From: CBDDHT01 sp965227905
GTDB lineage: Bacteria; Pseudomonadota; Alphaproteobacteria; Rhizobiales; Methyloligellaceae
Reading direction: 5' to 3'
Assembly (NCBI GenBank): GCA_965227905.1
Contig: OZ245780.1
Coordinates: 5,642,001 to 5,706,000, forward strand
Length of the DNA: 64,000 nucleotides
The translations under genes and the position numbers were made by a program. The notes beneath the pieces are model-generated. The model was not told the origin of the DNA, made no database searches, and saw nothing but the letters and a program-made list of their open reading frames with translations. Position 1 is the stretch's first letter. Each line of letters begins with the position of its first letter. Of this stretch, positions 43,651 to 53,411 are shown piece after piece.

Positions 43651-44544
43651 GTGACAAGGCCTCAAACGGATTGGGGCGACGGATCAATAGCCGAAAAGGA
43701 CGTCGCTGCACGAATGTCTACCGCAGCCAGCCCACCAGCGGCTCCGCCGCCGGACGACGACCCGACGGGGCGGCGTGTGCAGATTCGTGGTATCAGAGAG
43801 ATGCCAACGGGGTATGATTCCGAAATCGGCAACATTTTCTGCGAAATGCGGCGTGCGAGCCAACTCACAAAAGAGCAGCTCGCCGAGCGATTCACTACAG
43901 ATCTCAGCACAATCGATGCGTTGGAAACGGGTGCTTTGCTCGCTCTTCCCGATTGGGCGGAAACCAGCCGGGTTGTGGAAGCTTACACGGAAGCACTCGG
44001 CCTTGATGGACGTCCGATCCTTCGGCGCATGGCATTGCAATTGTCGCCGGATGCGACCGCTCAGAGATCGTCGGCCCCACCCTCGCCGCCGCCTGCGCCT
44101 GAACCTTCAGCGCCTCCCGTACCACCGGTTACCGTCGAAACGGCAACACCGGCACCAGGCCTTCGCGACGATCTCGACGCTTATGACAATTTCGATCCGC
44201 TGCCGCCGGCACCGGACATCGACGAAACAATGGCGATTGACACGGCCCCCGCGTTCGAACCGCCGCCTGCACCAGATCGTCGACCCAAACGGTCTATCGT
44301 CGGTCGCATGGCCCGTTGGACGATGGTATTGATAATGGTCGGCGCAAGTGGTGCAGGCTTATGGTTCCTTTCTCAGCGTCCCGGTGGCATTATGTCGGTC
44401 GTTGATAATTTGCCGGACCCCATTCCGCGCTACACCCGTGCGGCATGGGAACTCCTAAGACCGCTGGATGACACGCTTGGCGATCCTCGCAGTCGGAAAT
44501 CCGATCGCCTTCCTGTTGCCGGTCAAACACCTGCCAACCAATAG
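43651..44544 (+). CDS. RodZ-like protein: cytoplasmic HTH, proline-rich linker, one transmembrane helix
   Basis: 297 residues from a GTG; an ATG at 43714 (MSTAASPP) is the alternative. Residues about 57-115 form a HTH_25-type helix-turn-helix (IFCEMRRASQLTKEQLAERF, TIDALETGALLALPDW). A proline-rich linker (PPSPPPAPEPSAPPVPP) leads to a single transmembrane helix (MARWTMVLIMVGASGAGLWFL) and a short external tail. The layout is that of RodZ/YfgA-like cytoskeletal proteins but without a large periplasmic domain. It is commonly found between ptsP and prfA in this class; the role is not established. Confidence 0.8.
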   Translation: MTRPQTDWGDGSIAEKDVAARMSTAASPPAAPPPDDDPTGRRVQIRGIREMPTGYDSEIGNIFCEMRRASQLTKEQLAERFTTDLSTIDALETGALLALPDWAETSRVVEAYTEALGLDGRPILRRMALQLSPDATAQRSSAPPSPPPAPEPSAPPVPPVTVETATPAPGLRDDLDAYDNFDPLPPAPDIDETMAIDTAPAFEPPPAPDRRPKRSIVGRMARWTMVLIMVGASGAGLWFLSQRPGGIMSVVDNLPDPIPRYTRAAWELLRPLDDTLGDPRSRKSDRLPVAGQTPANQ

Positions 44545-44564
44545 ATCGAGTTCACAACCGAGCA

Positions 44565-45656
44565 ATGTCCCCCCTCCCCGAGGCAAAACTTGAGCAGCTT
44601 GTGGCGCGTTGGCGCGCGGTGCAGGATGAACTCGCATCAGGTCCGGATCAGGACAAATTCGTTCAGTTGTCACGCGAATATGCCGACCTTGACCCTATCG
44701 TCAGCGCCATCAATCGTCTGAGAGAGATTGAACAGGAACTCTCGGATCTTAACGAAATCATCGAGGACGCAAGCGCCGATGCGGAAATGTCGGCTATGGC
44801 GCGCGAAGAGCGGACTGCGCTTGAACCTCAACGAGAGAGCCAGATCAAGACGGTGCAACTCATGCTGCTGCCCAAGGACGCCGCGGATGAGAAGAATGTC
44901 ATCCTTGAGGTCCGCGCCGGGACGGGCGGCGACGAGGCCGCACTCTTTGCCGGCGATCTCTTTCGCATGTATCAGCGCTATGCCGATCTCAAGGGATGGC
45001 GTGTTGAAATCATGGATGCAAGCGAGGCTGCGGTTGGCGGCTATAAGGAAATCATCGCCAGCATCCAGGGCAAAGGGTGTTTCGCACGCATGAAGTTCGA
45101 GTCTGGCGTGCACCGGGTGCAGCGCGTGCCCGAAACAGAATCCGGTGGCCGTATTCATACCTCCGCGGCAACCGTCGCCGTTCTTCCCGAAGCCGAAGAG
45201 GTCGATGTTCAGATCGAAGAGAAGGATCTTCGCGTCGACGTCTTTCGTGCGAGTGGCCCGGGAGGTCAGTCGGTTAACACGACCGACAGTGCCGTCCGCA
45301 TTACCCATCTTCCGACCGGGCTGGTCGTATCCCAACAGGACGAGAAGTCACAGCACAAGAACCGCGCCAAGGCCATGACAGTCCTCCGCTCGCGGCTTTA
45401 CGAGATGGAGCGGGACAAGCAACATGAAGAACGGGCTCAGGACAGACGCGGTCAGGTCGGCTCCGGCGACAGATCGGAACGCATTCGCACATATAACTTT
45501 CCGCAAGGCCGAGTCACCGATCACCGGATTTCGCTCACGCTTCACAAACTAGGAGAAATCCTGGAAGGCGGTGCTCTCGACGAGTTGATTGATGCGTTGA
45601 CGACCGAATCCCAAGCGAGCCAGTTGGCCCAGATCGATGCCCAATCGGCTGCCTGA
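44565..45656 (+). CDS. prfA: Peptide chain release factor 1
   Basis: 363 residues, full length. The GGQ motif that enters the peptidyl-transferase centre is in RASGPGGQSVNTTDSAVR. The stop-codon-reading PxT tripeptide is PET within HRVQRVPETESGGRIHTSA. RF1 releases chains at UAA and UAG. The last 20 bases overlap the start of prmC in another frame, so the two are translationally linked; PrmC methylates the GGQ glutamine of this protein. Confidence 0.98.
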   Translation: MSPLPEAKLEQLVARWRAVQDELASGPDQDKFVQLSREYADLDPIVSAINRLREIEQELSDLNEIIEDASADAEMSAMAREERTALEPQRESQIKTVQLMLLPKDAADEKNVILEVRAGTGGDEAALFAGDLFRMYQRYADLKGWRVEIMDASEAAVGGYKEIIASIQGKGCFARMKFESGVHRVQRVPETESGGRIHTSAATVAVLPEAEEVDVQIEEKDLRVDVFRASGPGGQSVNTTDSAVRITHLPTGLVVSQQDEKSQHKNRAKAMTVLRSRLYEMERDKQHEERAQDRRGQVGSGDRSERIRTYNFPQGRVTDHRISLTLHKLGEILEGGALDELIDALTTESQASQLAQIDAQSAA

Positions 45657-46572
45657 CGCAAAAGATCGCAATACAATCCAATCTGTTTACCGAGACGCTG
45701 TTGGCACTCTCAAGGGCGTGGGCGTGGCATCGCCGGAGCTCGACGCTCGTGTTCTGATCTCCGCCGCCACAGGCATCAGTCATGCGCAGTTCATTGCAGA
45801 TCCCGGCAGAAGCCTGAGTAGAGAAGAGAGCAATCGTTTCGGCACCTTCCTCGCACGGCGGATCGAACGCGAGCCGGTCTCCCGCATACTCGGCTCGAGA
45901 GAGTTTTGGGGTCACGACTTTCTCTTGTCGCCCGAAACGCTAGATCCGCGCGCCGACAGTGAAACACTCGTCCAAGCCGTTCTGGAGGCCTTACCAACTT
46001 GGAGAAGGACCGGAGAAACGCTTGGAATACTGGATCTGGGCACCGGTACTGGTGCCTTGCTTCTCACCTTGCTGAGCGAAATCGACGGCGCCAGTGGCAT
46101 TGGTACGGACGTCTCCCACGAGGCGCTGGCAACAGCGCAAAAGAATGCCATTCGACTCGGCCTGTACAACCGAGCTGGTTTCGTCGCGACGTCCTGGTTC
46201 GACGGTTTGCGTGGGACCTTTGACATTATCGTCTCAAATCCCCCGTATATCCCGCGCGGAGACATTCCAAGCTTGGCGCCCGAGGTCACCATGTTCGATC
46301 CCATAGCAGCACTCGATGGGGGGCCCGATGGTTTGGAATGCTATCGCCGAATTGCGGCCGGTCTCGCCCAGCATTTGAACCCCGGTGGCCTGATCGCGCT
46401 GGAAGTCGGAAAGGGACAAGACGGGCATGTGGCAGGATTGCTGGCCGATGCGGCGCTGGTTACAACCATGGAAGAACCGCGGCGGCACCTGGACCTCGCT
46501 GGGATTGTCCGATGCTTGACACTCACGGGACAGCCGCAAAAAGGGGTTGGAAATTCGAATCGTTCGGGCTAG
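45637..46572 (+). CDS. prmC: Release factor glutamine methyltransferase PrmC
   Basis: 311 residues. It shows the PrmC N-terminal helical domain (ELDARVLISAATGISHAQFIAD, RREPVSRILG-like ERE PVSRILGSREFWG), the SAM site ILDLGTGTGALLLTLL and the catalytic NPPY in IVSNPPYIPRGDIPSL. PrmC methylates the GGQ glutamine of RF1 and RF2. It overlaps prfA by 20 bases and must be co-translated with it. The tail after residue 300 (KGVGNSNRSG) is non-conserved. Confidence 0.96.
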   Translation: MPNRLPDAKDRNTIQSVYRDAVGTLKGVGVASPELDARVLISAATGISHAQFIADPGRSLSREESNRFGTFLARRIEREPVSRILGSREFWGHDFLLSPETLDPRADSETLVQAVLEALPTWRRTGETLGILDLGTGTGALLLTLLSEIDGASGIGTDVSHEALATAQKNAIRLGLYNRAGFVATSWFDGLRGTFDIIVSNPPYIPRGDIPSLAPEVTMFDPIAALDGGPDGLECYRRIAAGLAQHLNPGGLIALEVGKGQDGHVAGLLADAALVTTMEEPRRHLDLAGIVRCLTLTGQPQKGVGNSNRSG

Positions 46573-46975
46573 GTTCGATTTAAGGCAACCCAGACATCAC
46601 TCGCTTGATCCGATGGCCAGAGGCCGCCATTGATGACTGAATGCGAGAGACCATTGCGCCAGGATTACGGACGGCGCACCACATTGGGGTGAGGGAATCA
46701 ACTCGCGCCACGGCTCACTTGAGACGAGGCTCACTAAGCGCTTCTTTTAGGGCTGGGGAAATATCGCCTCTAAGAAGACGCCGTTAGATAGTCATGAAGG
46801 ACTTCTGCCAGGGCAGGAGCGTGCCGTACTGGCGCATGATTCGGATTTGAGAGACACCGGGGGCAACGGGTCAACGAAAGTGACATGCCGGTGAGGCTGA
46901 CTGCTTTGCAATTGTGCGGGCGGGCCTGAACCGTCGGACATTTTTAAACCAACGATAATCAATATACGGAATGCC
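46573..46975. other. Intergenic region between prmC and the DUF4167 gene
   Basis: 403 bases without a convincing coding frame. An imperfect hairpin is formed by CTTCTTTTAGGGC (46741-46753) and GCCTCTAAGAAG (46766-46777), without a T run. The last 60 bases are AT-rich and probably hold the promoter for the next gene. An antisense open frame of 61 codons near the right end looks accidental. Confidence 0.5.
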
Positions 46976-47548
46976 ATGAGGCAAGGACAACAAAGCCGGA
47001 GAGGGCGTGGTCGTGGACGTAAGGTTCAAAACCCGCTGTCGCGCAACTACGAGTCAAACGGACCTGACGTGAAGATCCGCGGCACTGCCGCTCACATCGC
47101 CGAAAAATATACGACACTGGCACGCGATGCCATGGCGTCGGGGGATGTGGTTACTGCTGAAAACTTCTATCAGCACGCAGAGCACTATAATCGCATCATT
47201 CAGGCGGCGCAGGCGCAATACGCCACGACAAACCAACCGTCAGGTGATGCTGCAAACGGATCCGGCAATCAACGTGGGCGGCGCCGCCCTGAGCAAACGT
47301 CGGACGACACCGCGAAAGCCGGGGAAGAAGCAACGACAGACAGCGGTTCCAAAGCAGCGAACAAGAACGCTGCCCCGCAAGAGGCGGGTGAACCGGAGAA
47401 AGCTGCTGCTCCTGCCAGAGGCAGAAGAAAGAGCAACGGCGCCGAACCAGCCAAGACACCGGCCAACAGTAATGGTGCCGCAAGCGAAGTTGCTCCGGAG
47501 ACCAGTGCGAAAGCCGATGACGGCCCTTCGGATGGCCCTGTCGCTTAG
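46976..47548 (+). CDS. DUF4167 domain protein
   Basis: 190 residues: MRQGQQSRRGRGRGRKVQNP is a strongly basic N-terminus that could bind RNA, followed by the conserved helical DUF4167 core VKIRGTAAHIAEKYTTLARD and ASGDVVTAENFYQHAEHYNR. The last 100 residues are low-complexity (Ala, Glu, Lys). The family is confined to Alphaproteobacteria and normally sits downstream of prmC near clpB, as here. Its molecular role is unknown. Confidence 0.93.
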   Translation: MRQGQQSRRGRGRGRKVQNPLSRNYESNGPDVKIRGTAAHIAEKYTTLARDAMASGDVVTAENFYQHAEHYNRIIQAAQAQYATTNQPSGDAANGSGNQRGRRRPEQTSDDTAKAGEEATTDSGSKAANKNAAPQEAGEPEKAAAPARGRRKSNGAEPAKTPANSNGAASEVAPETSAKADDGPSDGPVA

Positions 47549-47602
47549 AGCTGTCGCCGACGACCTAATGGTACATTCATGAGCTGGGGCCAATGATCGG
47601 CG

Positions 47603-48382
47603 CTAGGGTGCAGGACCTGACAATCGATCGTTGGTACTGACCGGCCCGCCGCGCGTAATTTTCGCGTAGATTCCCATTTCCATGTGGCCAAAGGCTCTTT
47701 CGAGCGTTGCCGGGATATCCATATCCCGCTCTCCGCTGCCTGGGGCTGCATTCGTTGCCGCGCATCGTTCTGTTTGATCGAGAACGTCCAAGTCGACACC
47801 GCCAAGCCGGATTTCCTGACCGACCCAGGAGAACTCGACCCAGGGCAACGGTAGATCCACTACGATATTGGCTCGAAACCGGGCGGCGTCGACCGGGCGG
47901 CCGATTTCCCGCTCCAGTGCACGGACCGAAGCCAGATTGAGAATGTGCACGCATTTGATCGGGACGTCTGAGAAACTGTGCCCCTCTGCATGCACAACCC
48001 GAAGCGTGTCCGTACCATCCAATCCAAGAAACGTACTGAAACAGGCTTCGATCTGTTGGCGGCCTTCCGATGTCGATAGCGCGCCACGACCGAGCTCGCG
48101 ACCCTTCCGACGGATAACAAGCTCATTCGTCGCCTCATCGAAGCTTGTCTGAAGACTTGCCAGGATTGGGTGCCGCATCAACATCAGGAACGCGACCTTG
48201 GCCAGATGCTGCGGCGCTTTCGAATCGAACCGTCGTCTGCCTGCCTCGATCGCCCAGGCACGGTCCAACGGGAGAGTTTCACCTGCCTTTAGGTTAACGG
48301 TTTGAAGCCGCTCGGCACTCAACCCTTTAACGGGATAGCGAAAGAGCCCGTGGACCGGCCCGTCGAGAAGGGTCTTATGCAA
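47603..48382 (-). CDS. MOSC domain-containing protein
   Basis: 259 residues. An N-terminal MOSC beta-barrel (LFRYPVKGLSAERLQTVNLK, LPLDRAWAIEAGR) leads to the MOSC domain with FRANIVVDLPLPWVEFSWVG, IRLGGVDLDVLDQTERCAAT (the cysteine expected to bind molybdenum cofactor sulfur) and GIYAKITRGG. Relatives reduce N-hydroxylated compounds or transfer sulfur to molybdenum cofactor. It is divergent from clpB, with 234 bases between starts. Confidence 0.93.
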   Translation of the reverse strand: MHKTLLDGPVHGLFRYPVKGLSAERLQTVNLKAGETLPLDRAWAIEAGRRRFDSKAPQHLAKVAFLMLMRHPILASLQTSFDEATNELVIRRKGRELGRGALSTSEGRQQIEACFSTFLGLDGTDTLRVVHAEGHSFSDVPIKCVHILNLASVRALEREIGRPVDAARFRANIVVDLPLPWVEFSWVGQEIRLGGVDLDVLDQTERCAATNAAPGSGERDMDIPATLERAFGHMEMGIYAKITRGGPVSTNDRLSGPAP

Positions 48383-48616
48383 TTCAGCAATTCCACTTGA
48401 AAAGAAGGTGCGTCGAAATATGACGCACAGTGCTCTTTTTGCTGCGCTGCCGCAACACTATATCTAAGTGTGGAATGCCGCATTGGGTTCTGGATTTTCC
48501 CGGACTTGCCGGGAGTGATAAGCGCCGAAGGGGATCAACGTTTCGGCGGACGAAAAAGGGTGTGGTTCTCGAGCTGCTTCAAGCGGGCGATGCCATACGC
48601 CGGAGAGGATTGTGAC

Positions 48617-51220
48617 ATGAATTTCGAAAATTACACCGATCGCGCGAAGGGATTCGTGCAATCTGCCCAAGGGCTTGCCTTGCGCGAAGGGCATCAGCAA
48701 TTTGCGCCGATTCACCTGCTGAAAGTCCTTCTGGACGACACGGAGGGGCTGGCCGCGGGCCTGATCAGAAAATCTGACGCACGCGCGGATCAGGCTTTGC
48801 AGGCAACCGAAGAGGCATTGTCGAAGCTCCCCAAAGTCTCGGGTGGCGGTGCCGGACAGCTCTATATGGCGCCAGGAACGGCTCGAATCTTCTCGACGGC
48901 GGAGGAGTTGGCGAAGAAAGCAGGCGACAATTTCGTTACCGTGGAACGTCTGTTGCTGGCACTTGCAATGGACGCCAATGACGACGCCGGAAAGATTCTG
49001 TCCGAGGCCGGCGTAACGCCTGCCAAGCTTAACGGCGCGATTGAAGAGATCCGCAAGGGTCGGACGGCCGACAGTGCATCGGCTGAAGAGGGCTATGATG
49101 CGCTGAAACGCTACGCTCGCGATCTGACGGAAGCGGCCCGCGACGGCAAACTGGACCCCGTGATCGGCCGGGACGAAGAAATCCGGCGCACGATCCAGGT
49201 CCTCTCGCGGCGCACCAAGAACAACCCGGTTCTGATTGGCGAGCCTGGTGTCGGTAAGACGGCCATTGCCGAAGGCCTGGCGTTGCGGATCGTCAACGGC
49301 GACGTCCCCGAGAGCCTCAAAGACAAAAGTCTGCTTGCCCTGGACATGGGCGCCCTGATTGCAGGCGCGAAATATCGGGGTGAATTCGAAGAACGTCTGA
49401 AATCCGTCCTTTCGGAGATCGAGGCCGCTGAAGGCAGCATCGTGCTCTTTATCGACGAGATGCACACCATCGTCGGCGCCGGCGCAGCCGAAGGCTCGAT
49501 GGACGCCTCGAACCTTCTGAAGCCGGCACTCGCGCGCGGCGAATTACACTGCGTGGGAGCCACCACCCTCGACGAGTACCGCAAGCATGTGGAGAAGGAC
49601 GCCGCACTCGCACGGCGTTTTCAGCCCGTCTTCGTCACCGAGCCGACGGTTGAAGACACGGTATCGATTTTGCGCGGCCTCAAGGAGAAGTATGAACTTC
49701 ACCATGGCGTCCGCATAACCGATACCGCCCTGGTGACGGCAGCGACCCTATCGAACCGCTACATCACGGATCGCTTCCTGCCCGACAAAGCAATCGACCT
49801 CGTCGACGAGGCCGCGAGCCGCCTGCGCATGCAGGTGGACTCCAAACCGGAGGAACTCGACGAGTTGGACCGGCGTATCATTCAGCTCAAGATCGAGCGT
49901 GAAGCCCTGAAGAAGGAAGACGACGACGCCTCAAAGGAAAGACTGGTAAGTCTGGAGAAAGAGCTCGCCGACCTCGAAGAGAAGTCGCAGGCTCTGACTC
50001 AGCGCTGGGAAGAGGAAAAGGGTAAGCTTTCTTCTGCGCAGAAGATCAAGGAAGAGTTGGAATCCGCGAGACACGAACTGGAACAAGCACAACGCGCCGG
50101 CGACCTCGGGCGTGCGGGCGAGCTGTCCTACGGTATTATTCCGGATCTCGAACGCAAGCTGGAGACCACGGAAAGCGCCGATGACAATGCTGCAGCCAGC
50201 ATGGTCGAAGAGGCTGTTGGCGCGGACCATGTCGCCCAGGTTGTTGCACGATGGACCGGAATCCCGGTCGACCGCATGCTGGAAGGCGAACGCGACAAGC
50301 TGCTGCGCATGGAAGATGCGCTTCGGCGCCGTGTCGTTGGCCAGGACGAAGCACTGACCGCTGTATCGACGGCTGTCCGCAGGGCACGCGCCGGACTACA
50401 GGATCCGAACCGCCCCATGGGCTCGTTCATGTTCCTTGGGCCGACCGGTGTCGGCAAGACCGAATTGACGAAGGCTCTTGCGTCGTTTCTGTTCGACGAC
50501 GAGCATGCGCTGGTGCGGATCGACATGTCCGAATATATGGAGAAGCACTCCGTCGCCAGACTGATCGGAGCGCCCCCCGGATATGTTGGTTACGAAGAAG
50601 GTGGATCGCTTACGGAAGCCGTTCGGAGGCGTCCCTATCAGGTCATACTGTTCGACGAGATCGAGAAGGCGCACGCCGACGTCTTCAATGTCTTGCTTCA
50701 GGTCTTGGACGATGGCCGTCTGACCGACGGACAAGGACGAACGGTCGACTTCAGAAACACGCTGATCGTCATGACTTCCAATCTTGGCGCCGAGTATCTC
50801 GTCAGCCAGGCGGAAGGCGAAGACAGCGAAGGCGTGCGCGACCAGGTTATGGACGTTGTGCGCGCTAGTTTCCGGCCTGAGTTTCTCAATCGTATCGATG
50901 AGATCATGTTGTTCCATCGCCTCAAACGCGATCATATGGCCACCATCGTCGATATCCAGGTCGGGCATCTGGATGCCCTTCTGGCCGATCGCAAGATCAC
51001 GCTGGATCTGGATGAACGCGCCCGCATTTGGCTTGCCAATAAGGGGTACGATCCAGCTTATGGCGCACGGCCTCTCAAGCGTGTCATCCAAAAATCCCTT
51101 CAGGATCCGCTGGCCGAGAAGATTATCGCTGGTGAGATCAAGGATGGAGATACGGTTACGATCACATCCGGCCCGGACGGCCTCGCAATCGATAGAACGG
51201 CAGTCGAAAAAGCCGCCTAA
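48617..51220 (+). CDS. clpB: ATP-dependent disaggregase ClpB
   Basis: 867 residues from the ATG at 48617 (GGAGAGGAT upstream); earlier in-frame starts read non-coding leader. It has the N-domain (FENYTDRAKGFVQSAQGLA), AAA-1 with GEPGVGKTAIAEG, the coiled-coil middle domain (LDRRIIQLKIEREALKKE onward, about 410-525) and AAA-2 with FLGPTGVGKTELTK and GYVGYEEGGSLTEAVRRRP. With DnaK it rescues aggregated proteins. A possible heat-shock -10, CTATATCT at 48458-48465, lies in the leader but no matching CTTGAA-type -35 is clear. The downstream GTAGGCG...CGCCTAC hairpin (51240-51267) has no T run. Confidence 0.97.
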   Translation: MNFENYTDRAKGFVQSAQGLALREGHQQFAPIHLLKVLLDDTEGLAAGLIRKSDARADQALQATEEALSKLPKVSGGGAGQLYMAPGTARIFSTAEELAKKAGDNFVTVERLLLALAMDANDDAGKILSEAGVTPAKLNGAIEEIRKGRTADSASAEEGYDALKRYARDLTEAARDGKLDPVIGRDEEIRRTIQVLSRRTKNNPVLIGEPGVGKTAIAEGLALRIVNGDVPESLKDKSLLALDMGALIAGAKYRGEFEERLKSVLSEIEAAEGSIVLFIDEMHTIVGAGAAEGSMDASNLLKPALARGELHCVGATTLDEYRKHVEKDAALARRFQPVFVTEPTVEDTVSILRGLKEKYELHHGVRITDTALVTAATLSNRYITDRFLPDKAIDLVDEAASRLRMQVDSKPEELDELDRRIIQLKIEREALKKEDDDASKERLVSLEKELADLEEKSQALTQRWEEEKGKLSSAQKIKEELESARHELEQAQRAGDLGRAGELSYGIIPDLERKLETTESADDNAAASMVEEAVGADHVAQVVARWTGIPVDRMLEGERDKLLRMEDALRRRVVGQDEALTAVSTAVRRARAGLQDPNRPMGSFMFLGPTGVGKTELTKALASFLFDDEHALVRIDMSEYMEKHSVARLIGAPPGYVGYEEGGSLTEAVRRRPYQVILFDEIEKAHADVFNVLLQVLDDGRLTDGQGRTVDFRNTLIVMTSNLGAEYLVSQAEGEDSEGVRDQVMDVVRASFRPEFLNRIDEIMLFHRLKRDHMATIVDIQVGHLDALLADRKITLDLDERARIWLANKGYDPAYGARPLKRVIQKSLQDPLAEKIIAGEIKDGDTVTITSGPDGLAIDRTAVEKAA

Positions 51221-51287
51221 GTCGCGATATCCAAATGCAGTAGGCGGCGCATGACCGCGTCGCCTACGCTATATCGAGACAGCAGAC

Positions 51288-51319
51288 AAAAAAATGGCGC
51301 GTTCCGCAGAACGCGCCAT
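51288..51319 (-). terminator. Intrinsic terminator of the M23 peptidase gene
   Basis: ATGGCGCGTT and AACGCGCCAT form a perfect 10-bp stem with a six-base loop, followed on the minus strand by a run of seven Ts (51294-51288). It lies 44 bases past the stop of the M23 gene. Confidence 0.85.
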
Positions 51320-51362
51320 GACCAAAGTTCCCTCGTTATTATTGTTCTAGCGTTTACCGCGC

Positions 51363-53411
51363 TTAATTGTCCAAAGATGCATATCGGGTCGTAACAGGCG
51401 AACGCTGTTTCAGACCATCGATCCGAAGCCGCTCCTTCTGGAACGTCGCCAAAACGCGTCCTGTCAGCTTTTGGCCTCGGGGCACGTGAATCTTCATCGG
51501 ATTGACGAAACGTTTGTTCACGAGAACTTCGTAGTGGAGATGCGGTCCGGTCGACAGGCCAGTCGAGCCGATATAGCCGATCACCTGCCCCTGTTTCACC
51601 TTGACCCCAGGTCGCATTCCGCGAGCAAACCGATGCAAATGGCTGTATGCCGTCTTGTAACCGTTGGCATGGCGAATGCGGACATAATTGCCGTTTCCGC
51701 CTTTGCGCCCGGCTGCCTCTACAGTGCCGTTGCCGGCGGCCAAGATCGGAGTACCGCGCGGGGCTGCAAAATCGACGCCCGTGTGCATCTTGCGATAGCG
51801 CAGAAGCGGGTGCTTGCGCATTCCAAAGCCGGATGTGAACCGCGCCCCTTTAACCGGCTTGCGCATCAGGAACTTCTTGGCGCTGTTCCCCTGCGGATCA
51901 TAATAATCGACGATGCCTTCCGGCGTCCGGAAACGATAGAAGCGACGTGTTTCGCCATCGACAGTCAATGATGTGTAAAGCAACTCACCGGGAGCAGCGG
52001 TATCCGCATTGCTCTCATCGCGCATATCGAAGAACACCTCGAAGGAGTCACCGCTGCGCACACGTTGCTTGTAATCGGAATCGTAAGCGTGGATCTTCAG
52101 CAGCTTGGTGATCATATCCGTTGGGATATTCTGAGCCAGAGCCGCTTTGTACATACTCGTGTACAGCGTCGCGCGCTGTGGATATTTCTTGGGTCGAAGC
52201 GCTGCGACTGCACCACCAAGATCGACAGGATCATTGCTAGCTGAGTAATCGCCGGCTTCGTTGCGAATAACGGTGACGTGGTGCTTGGTCCCCGAAAAGA
52301 TACTGATCTTAACCGGTTCCATTTTCTCGACATCGCTTGGAGCCGGTGCCAGTGCAAAGCGAACTTCCTGGCCTGACCGCAACCGCTTGACCGGGAAGAC
52401 CGGCGCCATGGCGTCGCCTATCTGCTTGGCTTGCCAGCGCTCTGCGCCAGCCTTGGCCAGAATACCCATCAGCGTATCGCCGCGACGAACCTTGATGGCC
52501 TCGACTTTAGCGCCTTCAAGAACTTCTTCCGAAGCTTCGACCGGGCTTTTCTCGACGATCGTCGTGCGCCGCGGAACCGCGCGCTCGATCAAGTCAGGAG
52601 ATTTGAGATCGTCGGGATGATAGGCCGCTTTATGGATCAGGGGATTTCCGGGATCGGCCGTAATCGTGTCCCGCATGGCAAAAGGCTGAGGCACATAAGT
52701 CTCGGTGCTGGCCGATACGAGCCGAACGATGTCCGAAGACATGAGCTCAAGTCCGTCATCGTCGGGCAGATGACCTTCGGCCAACTCGATGACTTCAACT
52801 GTCACGCCCCTGCCGGCATCTTTCTTGCCGCCAGCAGACTCCGAAATCGGCGCCAGATCAGCATAGAGCTTGAAGGGATTGAATGCCGGAATTTCACTAT
52901 CCTTGCCAGCCGCCTGAGCCGTACCAAGGGTTGCGACGATGCGCCCATAAGGCTTGATCCGGATATATTCCCGGCCACCGCGTTTCTGCACCACCGTGTC
53001 GTGAATAATGTCTCTTGTCGACAGACCACGAGACGCCGTCTCGATCCGATCGGACTTTCGAGTTTTGACGGAATGCTCTGCTTCGGCGACATGAACGCTC
53101 TTTTGCGGTTCGAGCGCTGCAAGACCTGCGCGCTTCAATGAACTGACGACACCGCTACCGTCTTCGACGTTCAGCGATGCGTAGACCGTTCCTCCGATCA
53201 GGCCGACACCGACAAACGCTGCAATGCATGTGCTCACAAGCCATTTCGCGCGCACACCAGCGTCCGATGCCCCTGGCTCCGAAAGGAATACCTCTGGCAG
53301 ATTCCCCTTTGTCTCGGGGAGATAGATTTGCGGCAACGAACCAGACGCCCGCACAGGTACGAGAGAACGTTCGCGCTTGATGCTCCCGAAGGAGCTGCGT
53401 CGCTTAGCCAA
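51363..53411 (-). CDS. M23-family metallopeptidase with membrane anchor and LysM/OapA-like domain
   Basis: 682 residues. A cytoplasmic start (MAKRRSSFGSIKRERSL) is followed by one transmembrane helix (WLVSTCIAAFVGVGLIGGTV, residues 57-76) and a large periplasmic part. A LysM/OapA-like segment (VRRGDTLMGILAKAGAERW) precedes the peptidase domain, in which the zinc ligands are present: HTGVDFAAPRGTPILA (His, Asp), and HLHYEV. It should cleave peptidoglycan cross-links to allow growth or division. A 10-bp-period direct repeat lies about 205 bases upstream of the start and a strong terminator follows the gene. Confidence 0.93.
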   Translation of the reverse strand: MAKRRSSFGSIKRERSLVPVRASGSLPQIYLPETKGNLPEVFLSEPGASDAGVRAKWLVSTCIAAFVGVGLIGGTVYASLNVEDGSGVVSSLKRAGLAALEPQKSVHVAEAEHSVKTRKSDRIETASRGLSTRDIIHDTVVQKRGGREYIRIKPYGRIVATLGTAQAAGKDSEIPAFNPFKLYADLAPISESAGGKKDAGRGVTVEVIELAEGHLPDDDGLELMSSDIVRLVSASTETYVPQPFAMRDTITADPGNPLIHKAAYHPDDLKSPDLIERAVPRRTTIVEKSPVEASEEVLEGAKVEAIKVRRGDTLMGILAKAGAERWQAKQIGDAMAPVFPVKRLRSGQEVRFALAPAPSDVEKMEPVKISIFSGTKHHVTVIRNEAGDYSASNDPVDLGGAVAALRPKKYPQRATLYTSMYKAALAQNIPTDMITKLLKIHAYDSDYKQRVRSGDSFEVFFDMRDESNADTAAPGELLYTSLTVDGETRRFYRFRTPEGIVDYYDPQGNSAKKFLMRKPVKGARFTSGFGMRKHPLLRYRKMHTGVDFAAPRGTPILAAGNGTVEAAGRKGGNGNYVRIRHANGYKTAYSHLHRFARGMRPGVKVKQGQVIGYIGSTGLSTGPHLHYEVLVNKRFVNPMKIHVPRGQKLTGRVLATFQKERLRIDGLKQRSPVTTRYASLDN

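Noticed and set aside
48464..49465. Open frame of 333 codons antisense to clpB
   Set aside because: It mirrors the codon pattern of clpB, has no recognisable domain and overlaps a gene with clear ClpB motifs.
51240..51267. Hairpin GTAGGCG...CGCCTAC after clpB
   Set aside because: A seven-bp stem with a 14-base loop and no T run; not good evidence for a terminator.
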